A program made the translations under genes and the position numbers. 20,161 bases of DNA, from positions 1 to 20,161 of the IMG/VR virus record IMGVR_UViG_3300045968_000078; one strand, written 5' to 3'. Positions 11,618 to 19,992 of this stretch are shown piece by piece. Each line of letters starts with the position of its first letter. The first letter of the stretch is position 1. The stretch comes from a virus. The notes below the pieces were generated by a model. The model worked only from the letters and a program-made list of their open reading frames with translations, had not been told where the DNA came from and searched no databases.

Positions 11618-11959
11618 TCAGGCGTCCTTTTTTAGCTCGTAGTGATTGCCATCCGGCCGTGTGAACCGTCCACCCCACCGGCAGTCCGGGTGCATTCGCT
11701 CCCAGAACTCACCGAGCGGCCGGTGGCTCTCGGAGTCCTCCCGGTAGCTTCCGCTGATGAACAGGTTGAGATCGATCGCCAGGCGTTCTGTGTGCAGGCT
11801 GTTCGCAATACCGGTGCCGGCCTGGGCATTGCGGGCGGCCTCAGCGGGCGAACGCCAGGCCTCGCCGAAGGTGAGGTCGTAGCCGAGCTCAAGCGTTGCG
11901 TACTGGATCAGGTCCGCGACCAGCTGTACGAACAGCGACTGGCGCTCACGTAGCGTCAC
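11618..11959 (-). CDS. Endolysin, M15 (VanY/L-Ala-D-Glu type) peptidase
   Basis: 113 residues from the GTG at 11959, which overlaps the upstream stop as GTGA; the GTG at 11974 would lengthen it by five residues. The zinc ligands and catalytic residues of M15 peptidases are visible: H56 and D63 in SLHTERLAIDL, then WGGRF at 95-99 and the H106 of DGNHYE. The family cleaves peptide cross-links in peptidoglycan, and many phage endolysins of this size, without signal peptide, belong to it. The 53-base gap to the holin holds only the holin's ribosome binding site. Confidence 0.85.
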   Translation of the reverse strand: MTLRERQSLFVQLVADLIQYATLELGYDLTFGEAWRSPAEAARNAQAGTGIANSLHTERLAIDLNLFISGSYREDSESHRPLGEFWERMHPDCRWGGRFTRPDGNHYELKKDA

Positions 11960-12114
11960 CGCCGTTCGCACCACGGATGCGTGTCGAAATGATCGCCGGT
12001 GCTGGCCGTGTAGGCGGCCCTGCAGGCGCGCTCCCGCTCGAGCTCAAGGCGCAACGGGTTCGCGTGGTTCGCCGTTGCACAACCGGCGAGAAGCAGGAGC
12101 ACCAGGTACCTCAT
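11956..12114 (-). CDS. Very small lipoprotein (o-spanin candidate)
   Basis: 52 residues from the ATG at 12114, overlapping the stop of the tail gene by ATGA. The first residues MRYLVLLLLAGC are a lipoprotein signal (lipobox LAGC, C12). The mature peptide is about 40 residues with two more Cys. Size and lipobox agree with an outer-membrane spanin (Rz1), though it lies before the endolysin and apart from the candidate i-spanin at 10457. Too short for usual ORF listing but well supported by coupling. Confidence 0.6.
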   Translation of the reverse strand: MRYLVLLLLAGCATANHANPLRLELERERACRAAYTASTGDHFDTHPWCERR

Positions 12115-15100
12115 GGCGTTTCGATGGCGGTATAGCCGCGTGCCGGGGAAATTTCGAGCAACTGTCCGCCCGTGGCTGCGCTGTAGAATTTGAACTGGAC
12201 CGCGAACGTGACTGCCACGGTCGCGCCGACTGCCGATGAATCGACGACCCAAGTCCGGGTGCTGTTTAGCTGCAGGCGAGTATTGAATCCACTGTTCGAC
12301 GCGAACGTGCCGCCGCCAGTCGGTCCCGTCATCAACTCGGCCTCGACCCAGACGTTGGAAGATGAACCAGATATCAGCCAGGTGCCGGAGAATTGTGGCG
12401 AGCTAAAGTTGACGCTCGTGGCATTGGCGTTCGTGGTTTCCCAGTCCCCGCCGGACGTGAGACGGACTCCACAAAATGAGTTTGTCGGCACGGTGTTCGT
12501 GCTGGTCGCGCCGACGAGATCGAACAGAGAAACCTCCGCCGGCGGCGTGGCCGGGGTGCCTTGGGTGGCCTTCGCGATCGAATAGACCTTGTCGATCGTG
12601 ACGCCCGCATAGACCGCGCGCAGCGTGAAATTCTCTGCGCTCGAAGTCCACGAACCACCCGACAGGCTGTACACGCCGGTGCCGGAATTGATCGACATCG
12701 TCAATCCGTTCTTGGTGGCGCTGCCCTGCACCGAGAATGTCGCGCTGGTTGTAACGTCCGTGGTTCCGTCCAGGACCACGAACGTCCCGCCGGAGCCGGT
12801 CAGCGAGTACCCGGTGCCGTCGCTGGCCGCCGAGACGACGTGCGATTCGTTGGTCAGGAGTCCGGTGATCCCGTCCAAGCCCTCGACCCTGAGCGGCGTT
12901 TCCCAGGTCCAGTTTTGCCCAGCGTTCGCCCGCGTGCCAACACTCGACCACATCGGGTTATCACTCGCCGGTACCGAGTTGACGTCCGAGAACCAGGTCG
13001 CCGGGACGCCGGACGACGCTGCCGGCGTCGTGGGCTGAGTCGCCGAGCGCTTGAATATGATGTCGACGGCAGAGCCATCCTGTGTGACCTGTACCGTAGT
13101 CGACCAGGTCAGAGCGCTGTCGATGCCGGTTATGCCCTGCACGGCGGCCACGGTGCGTGAAGTCCAGAGCGGGCTGTTGCCGGTCGGTACATTCGAGGTC
13201 CAGCCGCCTGCCGGTGGCGTTAGCGTCAGGGTGCCGAAGTTGTACGAGCCGCCCGTCGGTGTCGCCGGCTGGGTTTCCGACCGGCGGAACACGCCGAGCT
13301 CGGCGATCGAGAGACCGTCCGTACCGCCACCCGGCGCGTCCAGGGCTTCGCCGATGACCGTGGTCGTTACCGTGTCAGGCGTGTAACCACTGATCCGCTG
13401 CGTGCTGATGTTCTTATTGCGCGCCCAGTAGTAGGTGACGGTGTCCGGGTCCGGAATGTGCACGAAGTAGCCGGAAGTGCTCCCGCCCACGTTCACGGAA
13501 TCGCCCCTGTCGTTCGTGGCAGACGCAAAGTACTCCGTGACCGTGTTGGCCGGCGGAATGGTGTTCGTCAGAACGTGTGCTGACTCAGCGGCATTCGTCT
13601 GTACCGCGAAGTCGGTCGGCACCGGGACCAGGACGTCCTCCTCCGGATCGGCCTGGCCGGCGATGCGCTGCACCCGGTAGGCGGATTCCGAGATGTCGCC
13701 GCTGATCGAGGTGTTGAACCCGGCCCGCGGCGTGCCTGCGGTCCAGAGCACGGACGCGGAACTTTCGCCGGACGGCGTGTTGCCGGCCGACGGTATGCTG
13801 CCGTAGGTGGCGATAAAATCCACGTCCGGCAGGCTCGGGGCCGAGCCGTCGATTACTATGAAGAGCGCGCCAGGGCCGCCAGGCGCGCCGGAGCCTGCGT
13901 TGTACGTGGTCCCGCTGATCAGCTCGTCATCGCCGAGAGTGCTGTCGGCTCCGGACAGGTCAATCTCGCCGGAGATGCCGGTTGCCGCCCCGCGGCAGAT
14001 GATCGCAAGGCCCGCGCCACTGTCGCCGCCGTCGCCGGCGTCAGCCAGGATTGCCTCACCACCGATCAGGGTCGTGATCCGCCCACCCCGGCTGCCAGAG
14101 GTTCCCCGAAGGTCAAGCGGCAGGCCGGACAGCGAGCCGCCAGTAGCGAGGAGTTCTATATAAGGAAAGCTCGAATTGAGCCCGGTCACCGTCCTGGCGA
14201 TGGTCCGGCGGAACCAGGTTGACGAGAAGGCGCTGTACTGCTGCAGGCCCTCCCAGCCGCGGGTCGAGCCCACAAAGCCACGGAGGCCAACGTTCTGGTT
14301 GGCGAGAACCCCGTCCTCGACGCCGCCCGCCTGCCCGCGGCCGATTCCGTCGATGTCGCCGTTGATCGTGAAGAAGCCGCGCACGCGCAGCTGCACGTTA
14401 TTATTGACCGTCAGGGTCGCGCCGGAGGATAGCTCGAGGTCCCCGTTGTAGTAGTAGATCGCGTTTGCGTGGTTGAGCTCCGCATGCCCGGTCAGGTTGT
14501 ACGTGCCCGCCTGGATCACGCCACCCACGATCGTGCACACCGTGGAGAGGTTCGTGCCCTGGCTCGTGTACCAGGCGTCGTCCAGGGCGGGCCCCGCCGC
14601 CGGCGGGATTACTGACGCGCGCTGCGAGCTCCCGAACAGGTTGACGGATACCTCCCCCGTCACCTGGTCAATGGCAATCCGCTGGACCTCGAATGACCGG
14701 TCTATGGGACCGACGGCGCCCGTGTAGTCGCGGACGTGCGCGAGCTGTACGCGGACGACGTCGCCGACCTCGAGCGTGTTATACCGGTGCAGGAGGGTGC
14801 CGGAGAGACGGAGCGGCGGCGCGGCGTAGCGGTCGCGCAGAGCGTCGATCCGCTGCTGCATCGCTGCGTCCGTATGCCGCGAGCCGTGCATGCCCTTCCA
14901 TTCGAGGTTCTTGTACTCGCCTTCGCCGTGTACATCGATGGAACCCTGGTCGATGACGATCTTGCGGCGCGTGAGCTCGTCCGACAGGAAATCGTAGTTC
15001 CAATCTATCGAGATGACGTTGATCAGCGAACCATAGTCATGCTGCAGGGCGCCAACCTGGACGAAGCTGTCCTCGTTCAGGAGCACCACGTAGGGCGCAT

Positions 15101-15392
15101 CGGCCAAAATCGGGTTCATGCGCCGGAGCCCGATGCTACCGTCGGCCAGGATCGGCGAGTACAGGCCGAGCGGCTGGTAGATCTGCTCCTCGAGGAAGCG
15201 CTTGCCGTCGGTCTTCTTCAGGCCGGTAAAGCGCAGCACGACCGAGGCATCGTCGTCGGTCGTGTCCCAGAGGTCAGGGCCGATGATCGAAAACGAATCG
15301 ACGGTCGCAGGCCCCGGCGGCGCGGCCTCGAAAAAGAACTGGCCGAACGGGGCGCCTGGAGACCCAAGCTGACCGAAAAGAACGTCAGCCAT
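12111..15392 (-). CDS. Tail tip/fibre protein, 1093 residues
   Basis: The largest gene of the window. The N-terminal ~300 residues belong to a tail-hub type domain (contains DVVRVQLAHVRDY and IDQVTGEVSVNLFGSSQRAS) typical of the central tip protein made after the distal-tail proteins. Residues about 310-560 are Gly-rich and beta-repetitive (SGATLTVNNNVQLRVRG; GDGGDSGAGLAII; GAPGGPGALFIVIDG). From about 590 there are fibronectin-like or fibre modules, with two related blocks near residues 701 and 779 (FRRSETQPATP and FKRSATQPTTP). The C-terminal 150 residues form a beta-rich unit. It probably contacts the host surface. Host-range specificity is an inference. Confidence 0.85.
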   Translation of the reverse strand: MADVLFGQLGSPGAPFGQFFFEAAPPGPATVDSFSIIGPDLWDTTDDDASVVLRFTGLKKTDGKRFLEEQIYQPLGLYSPILADGSIGLRRMNPILADAPYVVLLNEDSFVQVGALQHDYGSLINVISIDWNYDFLSDELTRRKIVIDQGSIDVHGEGEYKNLEWKGMHGSRHTDAAMQQRIDALRDRYAAPPLRLSGTLLHRYNTLEVGDVVRVQLAHVRDYTGAVGPIDRSFEVQRIAIDQVTGEVSVNLFGSSQRASVIPPAAGPALDDAWYTSQGTNLSTVCTIVGGVIQAGTYNLTGHAELNHANAIYYYNGDLELSSGATLTVNNNVQLRVRGFFTINGDIDGIGRGQAGGVEDGVLANQNVGLRGFVGSTRGWEGLQQYSAFSSTWFRRTIARTVTGLNSSFPYIELLATGGSLSGLPLDLRGTSGSRGGRITTLIGGEAILADAGDGGDSGAGLAIICRGAATGISGEIDLSGADSTLGDDELISGTTYNAGSGAPGGPGALFIVIDGSAPSLPDVDFIATYGSIPSAGNTPSGESSASVLWTAGTPRAGFNTSISGDISESAYRVQRIAGQADPEEDVLVPVPTDFAVQTNAAESAHVLTNTIPPANTVTEYFASATNDRGDSVNVGGSTSGYFVHIPDPDTVTYYWARNKNISTQRISGYTPDTVTTTVIGEALDAPGGGTDGLSIAELGVFRRSETQPATPTGGSYNFGTLTLTPPAGGWTSNVPTGNSPLWTSRTVAAVQGITGIDSALTWSTTVQVTQDGSAVDIIFKRSATQPTTPAASSGVPATWFSDVNSVPASDNPMWSSVGTRANAGQNWTWETPLRVEGLDGITGLLTNESHVVSAASDGTGYSLTGSGGTFVVLDGTTDVTTSATFSVQGSATKNGLTMSINSGTGVYSLSGGSWTSSAENFTLRAVYAGVTIDKVYSIAKATQGTPATPPAEVSLFDLVGATSTNTVPTNSFCGVRLTSGGDWETTNANATSVNFSSPQFSGTWLISGSSSNVWVEAELMTGPTGGGTFASNSGFNTRLQLNSTRTWVVDSSAVGATVAVTFAVQFKFYSAATGGQLLEISPARGYTAIETP

Positions 15393-16255
15393 TACGCCAC
15401 CAGTGCAGAATCAATTTCGAGACACCAGTGAGGCGGCAGGAACGCAGCATCGCCCTCGAGCTCACCGGTCAGGATCGCCCTAGCCATCTTCGGGCCGGGC
15501 AGTTCCAGGTAGATGAACTCCTCGACCTTGGGCTGCCGCTCGTCGGCGGCGTCAGGATCGACCTTGTGAGCGGCCGCAATGGTGTTGAAAACACCGCGGG
15601 TACAGCCAGTGAACGTAATCGAGGTCTTGCCCGTGTACCGGATCACCTCGTCGTCGATGCGGACGTAGCCGACGGTCTGGTTCGGAGCATCCGAATAGCT
15701 CGGCCCGTGGAAGACCGTCTGGAAGTTGGTCGTGCTCTGCACCGGGATTGTCGTGTCGTTGTCATCGACTGACAGACGCAGGTTCGTGACCTTGGCGTCG
15801 AAGATCGTCTTGCGCATGATGCGCTGGATATCGGCACAGGTGACGTTGTAGGCCCCGTCCTGGTATTCGGGCGACGTGACCACCTGGGTCATCACAGGGA
15901 CCGTGTCGTTGTAGTCGGCCGTATAGCCGAACCGGAGCTGCACGGTTCGTCCGCGCAGGTCCTGCATGTTCGTCTGCAGCTGGTCCCGGAGTTCGCTGCT
16001 GACCTGGCTTTCCAGATCGACCAGAGAGAACGACAGGCTGCCGATCGTCGCCCGGCCCTCGTCCGGGTGTATCTCCTGCGACACTCCGGACACGTTCTGG
16101 ATGCAGCCGAGTATCGGGACGCCAGGTACGTTGACCATATTCGGGTCACTCGTGGCGTAGATCGACTCGACGTCGAACACGAGCCGGACCACCAGGCGCA
16201 TGGACTTCGCCGGCGCCGCGTTCTGCGCCGCGAACTCCGCTGAATCGATGCGCAT
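15392..16255 (-). CDS. Distal-tail / tail assembly protein, 287 residues
   Basis: 287 residues between the 138-residue tail gene and the tail-tip gene, the position of lambda L or K-type proteins. The N-terminal ~100 residues (LVVRLVFDVESIY, ISFSLVDLES-like beta strands) suggest a tail-tube-like domain. The C-terminal part contains VRIDDEVIRYTGKTSITFTG and CTRGVFNT, a beta-barrel motif seen in phage tail tip complexes. Its start overlaps the previous stop (TAATG). No catalytic motif is visible. Assignment rests on order and length. Confidence 0.7.
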   Translation of the reverse strand: MRIDSAEFAAQNAAPAKSMRLVVRLVFDVESIYATSDPNMVNVPGVPILGCIQNVSGVSQEIHPDEGRATIGSLSFSLVDLESQVSSELRDQLQTNMQDLRGRTVQLRFGYTADYNDTVPVMTQVVTSPEYQDGAYNVTCADIQRIMRKTIFDAKVTNLRLSVDDNDTTIPVQSTTNFQTVFHGPSYSDAPNQTVGYVRIDDEVIRYTGKTSITFTGCTRGVFNTIAAAHKVDPDAADERQPKVEEFIYLELPGPKMARAILTGELEGDAAFLPPHWCLEIDSALVA

Positions 16256-16671
16256 TAAATGAACTCGATGGCAAACGAGTAGCGCATCAGGTCGTTACCC
16301 TCTCCTGCTACCCGCCCGTAGCGGATGACGGTATAGGCGGACAGCATCACGGCATTGCGAGGATTTGCGGGTGCGCCCGCGCGGCCCCACCTATCGAACA
16401 CGAACGGCTCGCCGCCCGAGACAGAGTCGAGAAACTCGATCACGGCGGCGCTCTCGGTGCTGACTTCTGGGTAAGAACCGATAGTGATGTTCAGGCCGTC
16501 CCGTCGATTCCAGACGAGCACCTCGCGGCGCCCGCTCAATGCCTGCTGGTCGCTGCGCTGTACCAATCTCGTCGGCTCGGCGTCGATCATGCGAAGGTCC
16601 AGCGAGTAGTCGCTCGAGGCGGAGTGCCCAGGCAGGATCGACTGGCTCGCCGTGTAGATAACCGCCGTCAT
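16255..16671 (-). CDS. Minor tail protein, 138 residues
   Basis: 138 residues immediately after the tape measure gene (4-base overlap). A beta-rich protein with a segment SGGEPFVFDRWGRAGAP and a closing strand LMRYSFAIEFI, the pattern expected for a distal-tail adaptor (lambda M-like position). Function is inferred from synteny. Confidence 0.7.
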   Translation of the reverse strand: MTAVIYTASQSILPGHSASSDYSLDLRMIDAEPTRLVQRSDQQALSGRREVLVWNRRDGLNITIGSYPEVSTESAAVIEFLDSVSGGEPFVFDRWGRAGAPANPRNAVMLSAYTVIRYGRVAGEGNDLMRYSFAIEFI

Positions 16672-18608
16672 ATTCCATTCCGGATTGTGCTGGCCTGGCG
16701 GGAACCGCCCTTGATGACCACGTCGTCGGAATCGAACAGGTCCTGCAGAATTTTCTTCACGCTGTCGGAACCGGCCACCGTGCCGTTGATGGTGACTTCG
16801 ATGATTCGGTTAGGCTCTCGGGTACTCGTGCCGCCAGCCGTAGAGGACTGTGACGGCAGCGGCTGACCGCCCAGCGTCGGCGTAGATCCGACGGCGCTCG
16901 GGGTAGATCCGGAGCCGAAAGAGGTCGATCGGATCGCGGAGATCTGTGCGGCGCCGGCGGCAGCGGTGATTGCGGCCAGCGCAATGTTGAACGGCGGCGG
17001 TGCCGCTGCTAGCGCCTTCGTTATACCCTCATGGATGTTTACAATGGCGTTTCCTATCGCCGCGGCCTTATTGAGCGCAAACATACGTTTGTCATGCGTG
17101 GCGACGCCGGCGGTAAGGCTCTGAAGGCTCCCTAGCACGAACTTCGCCTTGGAAATTGCGGCCGCCTTCTCCCACTGTTCCCTGGTCGCGATTCCCTCTT
17201 CAACGGCTCGGTTGATCTCTTCCTGCTCATAGCGCGCCAGGTCAATGCGGAACTGTGCCCGCGCCTGGTCGTTCGCGAGCAGGAGCGCGTCGCGCTCGAT
17301 ACCCGCATCCATGTTGTCGCGAATGATCTGGTCGCGACGGGCGAAGGCCTCGAGCTCGATCTGTTCCCGCGTCTTGAACCCCTCGCGGATGGCGTCGAGT
17401 TCGGCGGCGCGCCGTTCGGCATCACGCCGGGATGCTTCTGCCTCGGCTTCCTCGCGCCGGAAGATGCCCTCGAGCTCGGTGTCGAGAGCTTTCTGACGTT
17501 CCGCCGCAAATCGATTCAGTGCGGCCTGGTTCCCGGAGTTGTCTTTCCGCTGCGGCAGGGATCCCGGCAGGATTTCGGAGAGCTCCGTTTCGCCGCCGCC
17601 CGCATTGATCTCACGAATGCGGCTCTGCGCCTCGGCGAGCCGCTCGTTCAGGCGGTTGATTTCGTCGCTCAAGCGTTCCAGTTGGCGGCCGCGGCCCGGG
17701 ACGAGGGAAGGCAGGTTCACCGTCTTCTCGTACTCGACGCGCATCTCGGCGATCTTTTCGGTGAGCAGTTCGGTGGTGGCACCGAGTTCGGACAGGTTCT
17801 TGCTTTGTATGCTGGTTTCCAGGAACAGAAACCGCTCGGCAAAGAAGGTAAGCGCCGATATACCCTCATTCACCGTCGCGATGAAGTCGGCGATGTTGTT
17901 CGCGGCCTCGGTAATCACGGGCGCGAAACGGGCGGCGAGCTGCATGGACAGCCCCTCGGTGGCTGTCTTCACCCGGTCGATCGCATCGCCCGCATTGTCG
18001 ATCTGCGTCGCCTGTACACGGGACAGGGCGGTGCCGAATTTCTCTGCCTCCCGGGCCGCCTGATCGAGGCCGGCAGCGCCAAGGTCCAGGGTTCGCAGGA
18101 TGTCCGTATTGCGACCAAAGATGTCGACTGCTAGCCGTGCCTTGTCGCCCTGCGTTCCTACCTTCGAGAGTTGCTCGGCGATCTTGGCAAACTGCTGATC
18201 CGGCGTAAGCCGGTTTAGTTCCGCCGCCGACAGTCCGAGCTCTTTCAATGCCCCGTTCGCCGCGCCGCTGCCACTCGCGGCCTCCGCGATGCTCCGGGTC
18301 ATCTTGCTGAGGGTGGAGTCGAGAGTTCCGGCCTCGACACCTGTCAGCCGCGCAGCGTGCCGCAGTCCCGCCAGTGCTTCAGTGGTGATGCCGAGTTTTG
18401 CCGAAGACTCTGCCAGCTCCGTGCCCAGCTTGATGCCGGCAGCGGTGAGAACCGCCAGGCCGCCAATCCCGGCGGCCGCCACGGACGCAACGCCCGTCAG
18501 GCTAATCTGCTTTTTCAGCCGCTCTAGGTTCGAGTTCGCGGAGTCGACGCCTTTTTTCGTTTTGTCGTCGGCGACGATCTCAAACTTGGCTTTTGGGAAA
18601 ACGGGCAT
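16668..18608 (-). CDS. Tape measure protein
   Basis: 646 residues. This protein sets tail length and is injected ahead of DNA. It is almost entirely helical. Residues 38-62 hold a hydrophobic segment (ASVAAAGIGGLAVLTAAGIKLG). The 65-220 region carries the phage tape-measure pattern (ITTEALAGLRHAARLTGV, LSKMTRSIAEAASG, LGLSAAELNRLTPDQQFAKIA). A second hydrophobic block lies at 530-575 (AIGNAIVNIHEGITKALAA, NIALAAITAAAGAAQISAI), usual in the C-terminal third of this family. A coiled coil runs between (about 370-480). At 646 residues it would fit a short to medium tail. It starts one base away from the frameshifted chaperone ORF. Confidence 0.9.
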   Translation of the reverse strand: MPVFPKAKFEIVADDKTKKGVDSANSNLERLKKQISLTGVASVAAAGIGGLAVLTAAGIKLGTELAESSAKLGITTEALAGLRHAARLTGVEAGTLDSTLSKMTRSIAEAASGSGAANGALKELGLSAAELNRLTPDQQFAKIAEQLSKVGTQGDKARLAVDIFGRNTDILRTLDLGAAGLDQAAREAEKFGTALSRVQATQIDNAGDAIDRVKTATEGLSMQLAARFAPVITEAANNIADFIATVNEGISALTFFAERFLFLETSIQSKNLSELGATTELLTEKIAEMRVEYEKTVNLPSLVPGRGRQLERLSDEINRLNERLAEAQSRIREINAGGGETELSEILPGSLPQRKDNSGNQAALNRFAAERQKALDTELEGIFRREEAEAEASRRDAERRAAELDAIREGFKTREQIELEAFARRDQIIRDNMDAGIERDALLLANDQARAQFRIDLARYEQEEINRAVEEGIATREQWEKAAAISKAKFVLGSLQSLTAGVATHDKRMFALNKAAAIGNAIVNIHEGITKALAAAPPPFNIALAAITAAAGAAQISAIRSTSFGSGSTPSAVGSTPTLGGQPLPSQSSTAGGTSTREPNRIIEVTINGTVAGSDSVKKILQDLFDSDDVVIKGGSRQASTIRNGI

Positions 18609-18772
18609 CAGGACTTCACTCGCAGGGGTTCACCGGTCAGGATGAAATACGCGCACCAGCTGTCGAACTCGTCGGCGTCCATATCGTCGATGCAGGACAG
18701 CGGGGCGGTTACGCCAATGCCCAGCCGATGCGCCACGGCGTAACTCTCGAACAGGGCCGCATCGGCCTTCAT
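18608..18772 (-). CDS. Tail assembly chaperone, -1 frameshifted second part (T-like)
   Basis: 54 residues (MKADAALFESYAV to LTGEPLRVKS), too short for standard ORF calling. It has the position and length of the T part of lambda GT-type chaperones. Its reading frame is exactly the -1 frame of the upstream gene, which ends in an A_AAA_AAA slippery site. Ribosomes that slip would read on into this frame and make a fusion of about 168 residues. Its stop overlaps the tape measure start (TGATG). Confidence 0.7.
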   Translation of the reverse strand: MKADAALFESYAVAHRLGIGVTAPLSCIDDMDADEFDSWCAYFILTGEPLRVKS

Positions 18773-18780
18773 TTTTTTAG
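18769..18780 (-). promoter_or_regulatory. Programmed -1 ribosomal frameshift site
   Basis: On the minus strand the codons CTA AAA AAA TGA contain the canonical slippery heptamer A_AAA_AAA (18778-18772) directly before the stop. A one-base backward slip puts the ribosome into the frame starting ATGAAGGCC (18772), the second chaperone part. This is the lambda G/GT arrangement. Confidence 0.8.
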
Positions 18781-19113
18781 GGTTTCGGAGAATCCCTTCC
18801 GGTCGTTCGCGCTGAGGTAGACGTCAACAATCAGGTTCAGCGGCTGGTTGCTGATCCACTCCACATCAGCCAGGTCGAAGGCGAGCTCACCGTGCTCGGT
18901 GCGGGCGTTGAACACGATGAAATAGACGTACTCCATCTCCCGAGACTGGTCCGACAGTCCCTTGACGTGGGCGCTGATCTTCTTCGAGTCGTTGATCGAG
19001 AGCGGGTAGAAGTAGAGCGCCAGCGGCTCTCCGTCCTCGCCCCACTCCGCGACCTCGATCTTTTTCGCGAGCCGCTCGAGGCGGCCCCGTACCTGGTCCC
19101 CGAGCTTGCTCAT
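18769..19113 (-). CDS. Tail assembly chaperone (G-like)
   Basis: 114 residues. It lies between the major tail protein and the tape measure, where G-type chaperones are found. The content is a helical N-terminus (LGDQVRGRLERLAKKIEVAEW), then beta/helix segments ending ANDRKGFSETLKK at the slippery site. It binds the tape measure during tail assembly in related phages; that role is by analogy. The start overlaps the major tail protein stop by ATGA. Confidence 0.8.
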   Translation of the reverse strand: MSKLGDQVRGRLERLAKKIEVAEWGEDGEPLALYFYPLSINDSKKISAHVKGLSDQSREMEYVYFIVFNARTEHGELAFDLADVEWISNQPLNLIVDVYLSANDRKGFSETLKK

Positions 19114-19502
19114 GGCACCGTATCGAAGGTGACCGTGCCCTCGGACAGCGAGTAGTTGAAGGTGTGCGGCTGGATCGCGTCGATGGCCCCGCTGCGGCTC
19201 CGGCCGGTGATCTGGGCGGTGAGCGAGATCCGCTCATTGCCGGTCGAGTTCCCGTCCGGGTAGAGCACGAGGTCGACGGTCTGGCCAGGCAGGAGCGAGT
19301 TCTGCCCCGCGTCCGCGTGGTCGGCGTGACATTCGATCTGCCCGTTGGCGCTCGGCATGCCGCTGCGGCTCGTCTTGTACGTGTCGCCCATTGCGGTGTC
19401 GTCGATCTGTTCGGCGTTCATTTCGAGCGACCACGACTTGAGCTCGGCAATCGCCGTGCCATCGGCCGTGAGGTAGCCCTGGTTGCCAGTTCTGGTCGTC
19501 AT
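19110..19502 (-). CDS. Major tail (tube) protein
   Basis: 130 residues. Beta-rich, with features of a small tail-tube subunit: N-terminal TGNQGYLTADGTAIAELKSWSLEMN, a loop with DDTAMGDTYKTSR, and the strand GQTVDLVLYPDGNSTGNE. It is directly upstream of the chaperone gene, the normal order. A ribosome binding site (AGGAAT) precedes the ATG at 19502, which lies only 21 bases after a strong terminator. Confidence 0.8.
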   Translation of the reverse strand: MTTRTGNQGYLTADGTAIAELKSWSLEMNAEQIDDTAMGDTYKTSRSGMPSANGQIECHADHADAGQNSLLPGQTVDLVLYPDGNSTGNERISLTAQITGRSRSGAIDAIQPHTFNYSLSEGTVTFDTVP

Positions 19503-19523
19503 GGTTTCTGATTCCTATGCGCG

Positions 19524-19549
19524 AAAAAAAACCCGCCTTTCGGCGGGTT
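19524..19549 (-). terminator. Intrinsic terminator inside the late operon
   Basis: On the minus strand: AACCCGCC, tetraloop GAAA, GGCGGGTT, then a run of eight T. The stem is 8 bp and perfect, with a GNRA-type loop. It is transcribed after the 19576-19983 gene and before the major tail protein gene. Confidence 0.9.
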
Positions 19550-19575
19550 CGGGATTGGCTTACGTTGTGGGCTGA

Positions 19576-19983
19576 TTACGCGACAGCGCCCGCGGCAGCT
19601 ACGCCACTGGTGCAGAGTCCGAGCTTGATATTCGCGGCAGTGACGCCTACACCGATCACCGTTACAAACTCGGAGCCGGCGATATCGTCGACCGGCGCAA
19701 TCGCGCCGCTCGTCGACAAGACGTAGACCTTGCCGACCGCAACCGTGGCGCCGATGTTGATCGTGCCGGTGGTCTGGTAAGCGAGCGGCTGGTTGTCCGA
19801 GGCACCATGCAGTGCAATGCCGGCAACGGCCGCGCCCGCAGCGCTTGCGTCGGTGGCGGCAATAAGCTCATTGCTCGAAAACCGGACCGGCTGTCCAGCC
19901 GTGACGGTGCCGCCGGCTACGCCGCGGCGAACGGTACCGTCAACGGTGACGACGTTGGCGGGGGTAACTGATAGGTCGGCCAT
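19576..19983 (-). CDS. Small decoration-like virion protein
   Basis: 135 residues, very rich in Ala, Val, Gly and Thr, with short beta strands (VTAGQPVRFSSNELIAATDA, AYQTTGTINIGATVAVGKVY, FVTVIGVGVTAANIKLGL). This composition suits a phage head decoration or other small capsid/tail beta protein. It lies between the tail completion gene and the major tail protein and has its own strong terminator, which suggests high expression. I cannot tell head from tail use. Confidence 0.6.
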   Translation of the reverse strand: MADLSVTPANVVTVDGTVRRGVAGGTVTAGQPVRFSSNELIAATDASAAGAAVAGIALHGASDNQPLAYQTTGTINIGATVAVGKVYVLSTSGAIAPVDDIAGSEFVTVIGVGVTAANIKLGLCTSGVAAAGAVA

Positions 19984-19992
19984 GTTTGCTCC

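Noticed and set aside
12561-13160. Long plus-strand frames opposite the tail-tip gene (for example 199 residues)
   Set aside because: They are antisense shadows of a GC-rich coding gene, with Arg/Pro-rich, motif-free translations and no ribosome binding sites.
13030-13300. A diversity-generating retroelement target in the tail protein
   Set aside because: The two related blocks (QPATP/QPTTP) are fibre-type repeats; no reverse transcriptase or template repeat is seen in the window.
14736-15431. A 231-residue plus-strand frame opposite the tail-tip gene N-terminus
   Set aside because: Antisense to a well-supported tail gene, of shadow-like composition, and it crosses the boundary of two minus-strand genes.
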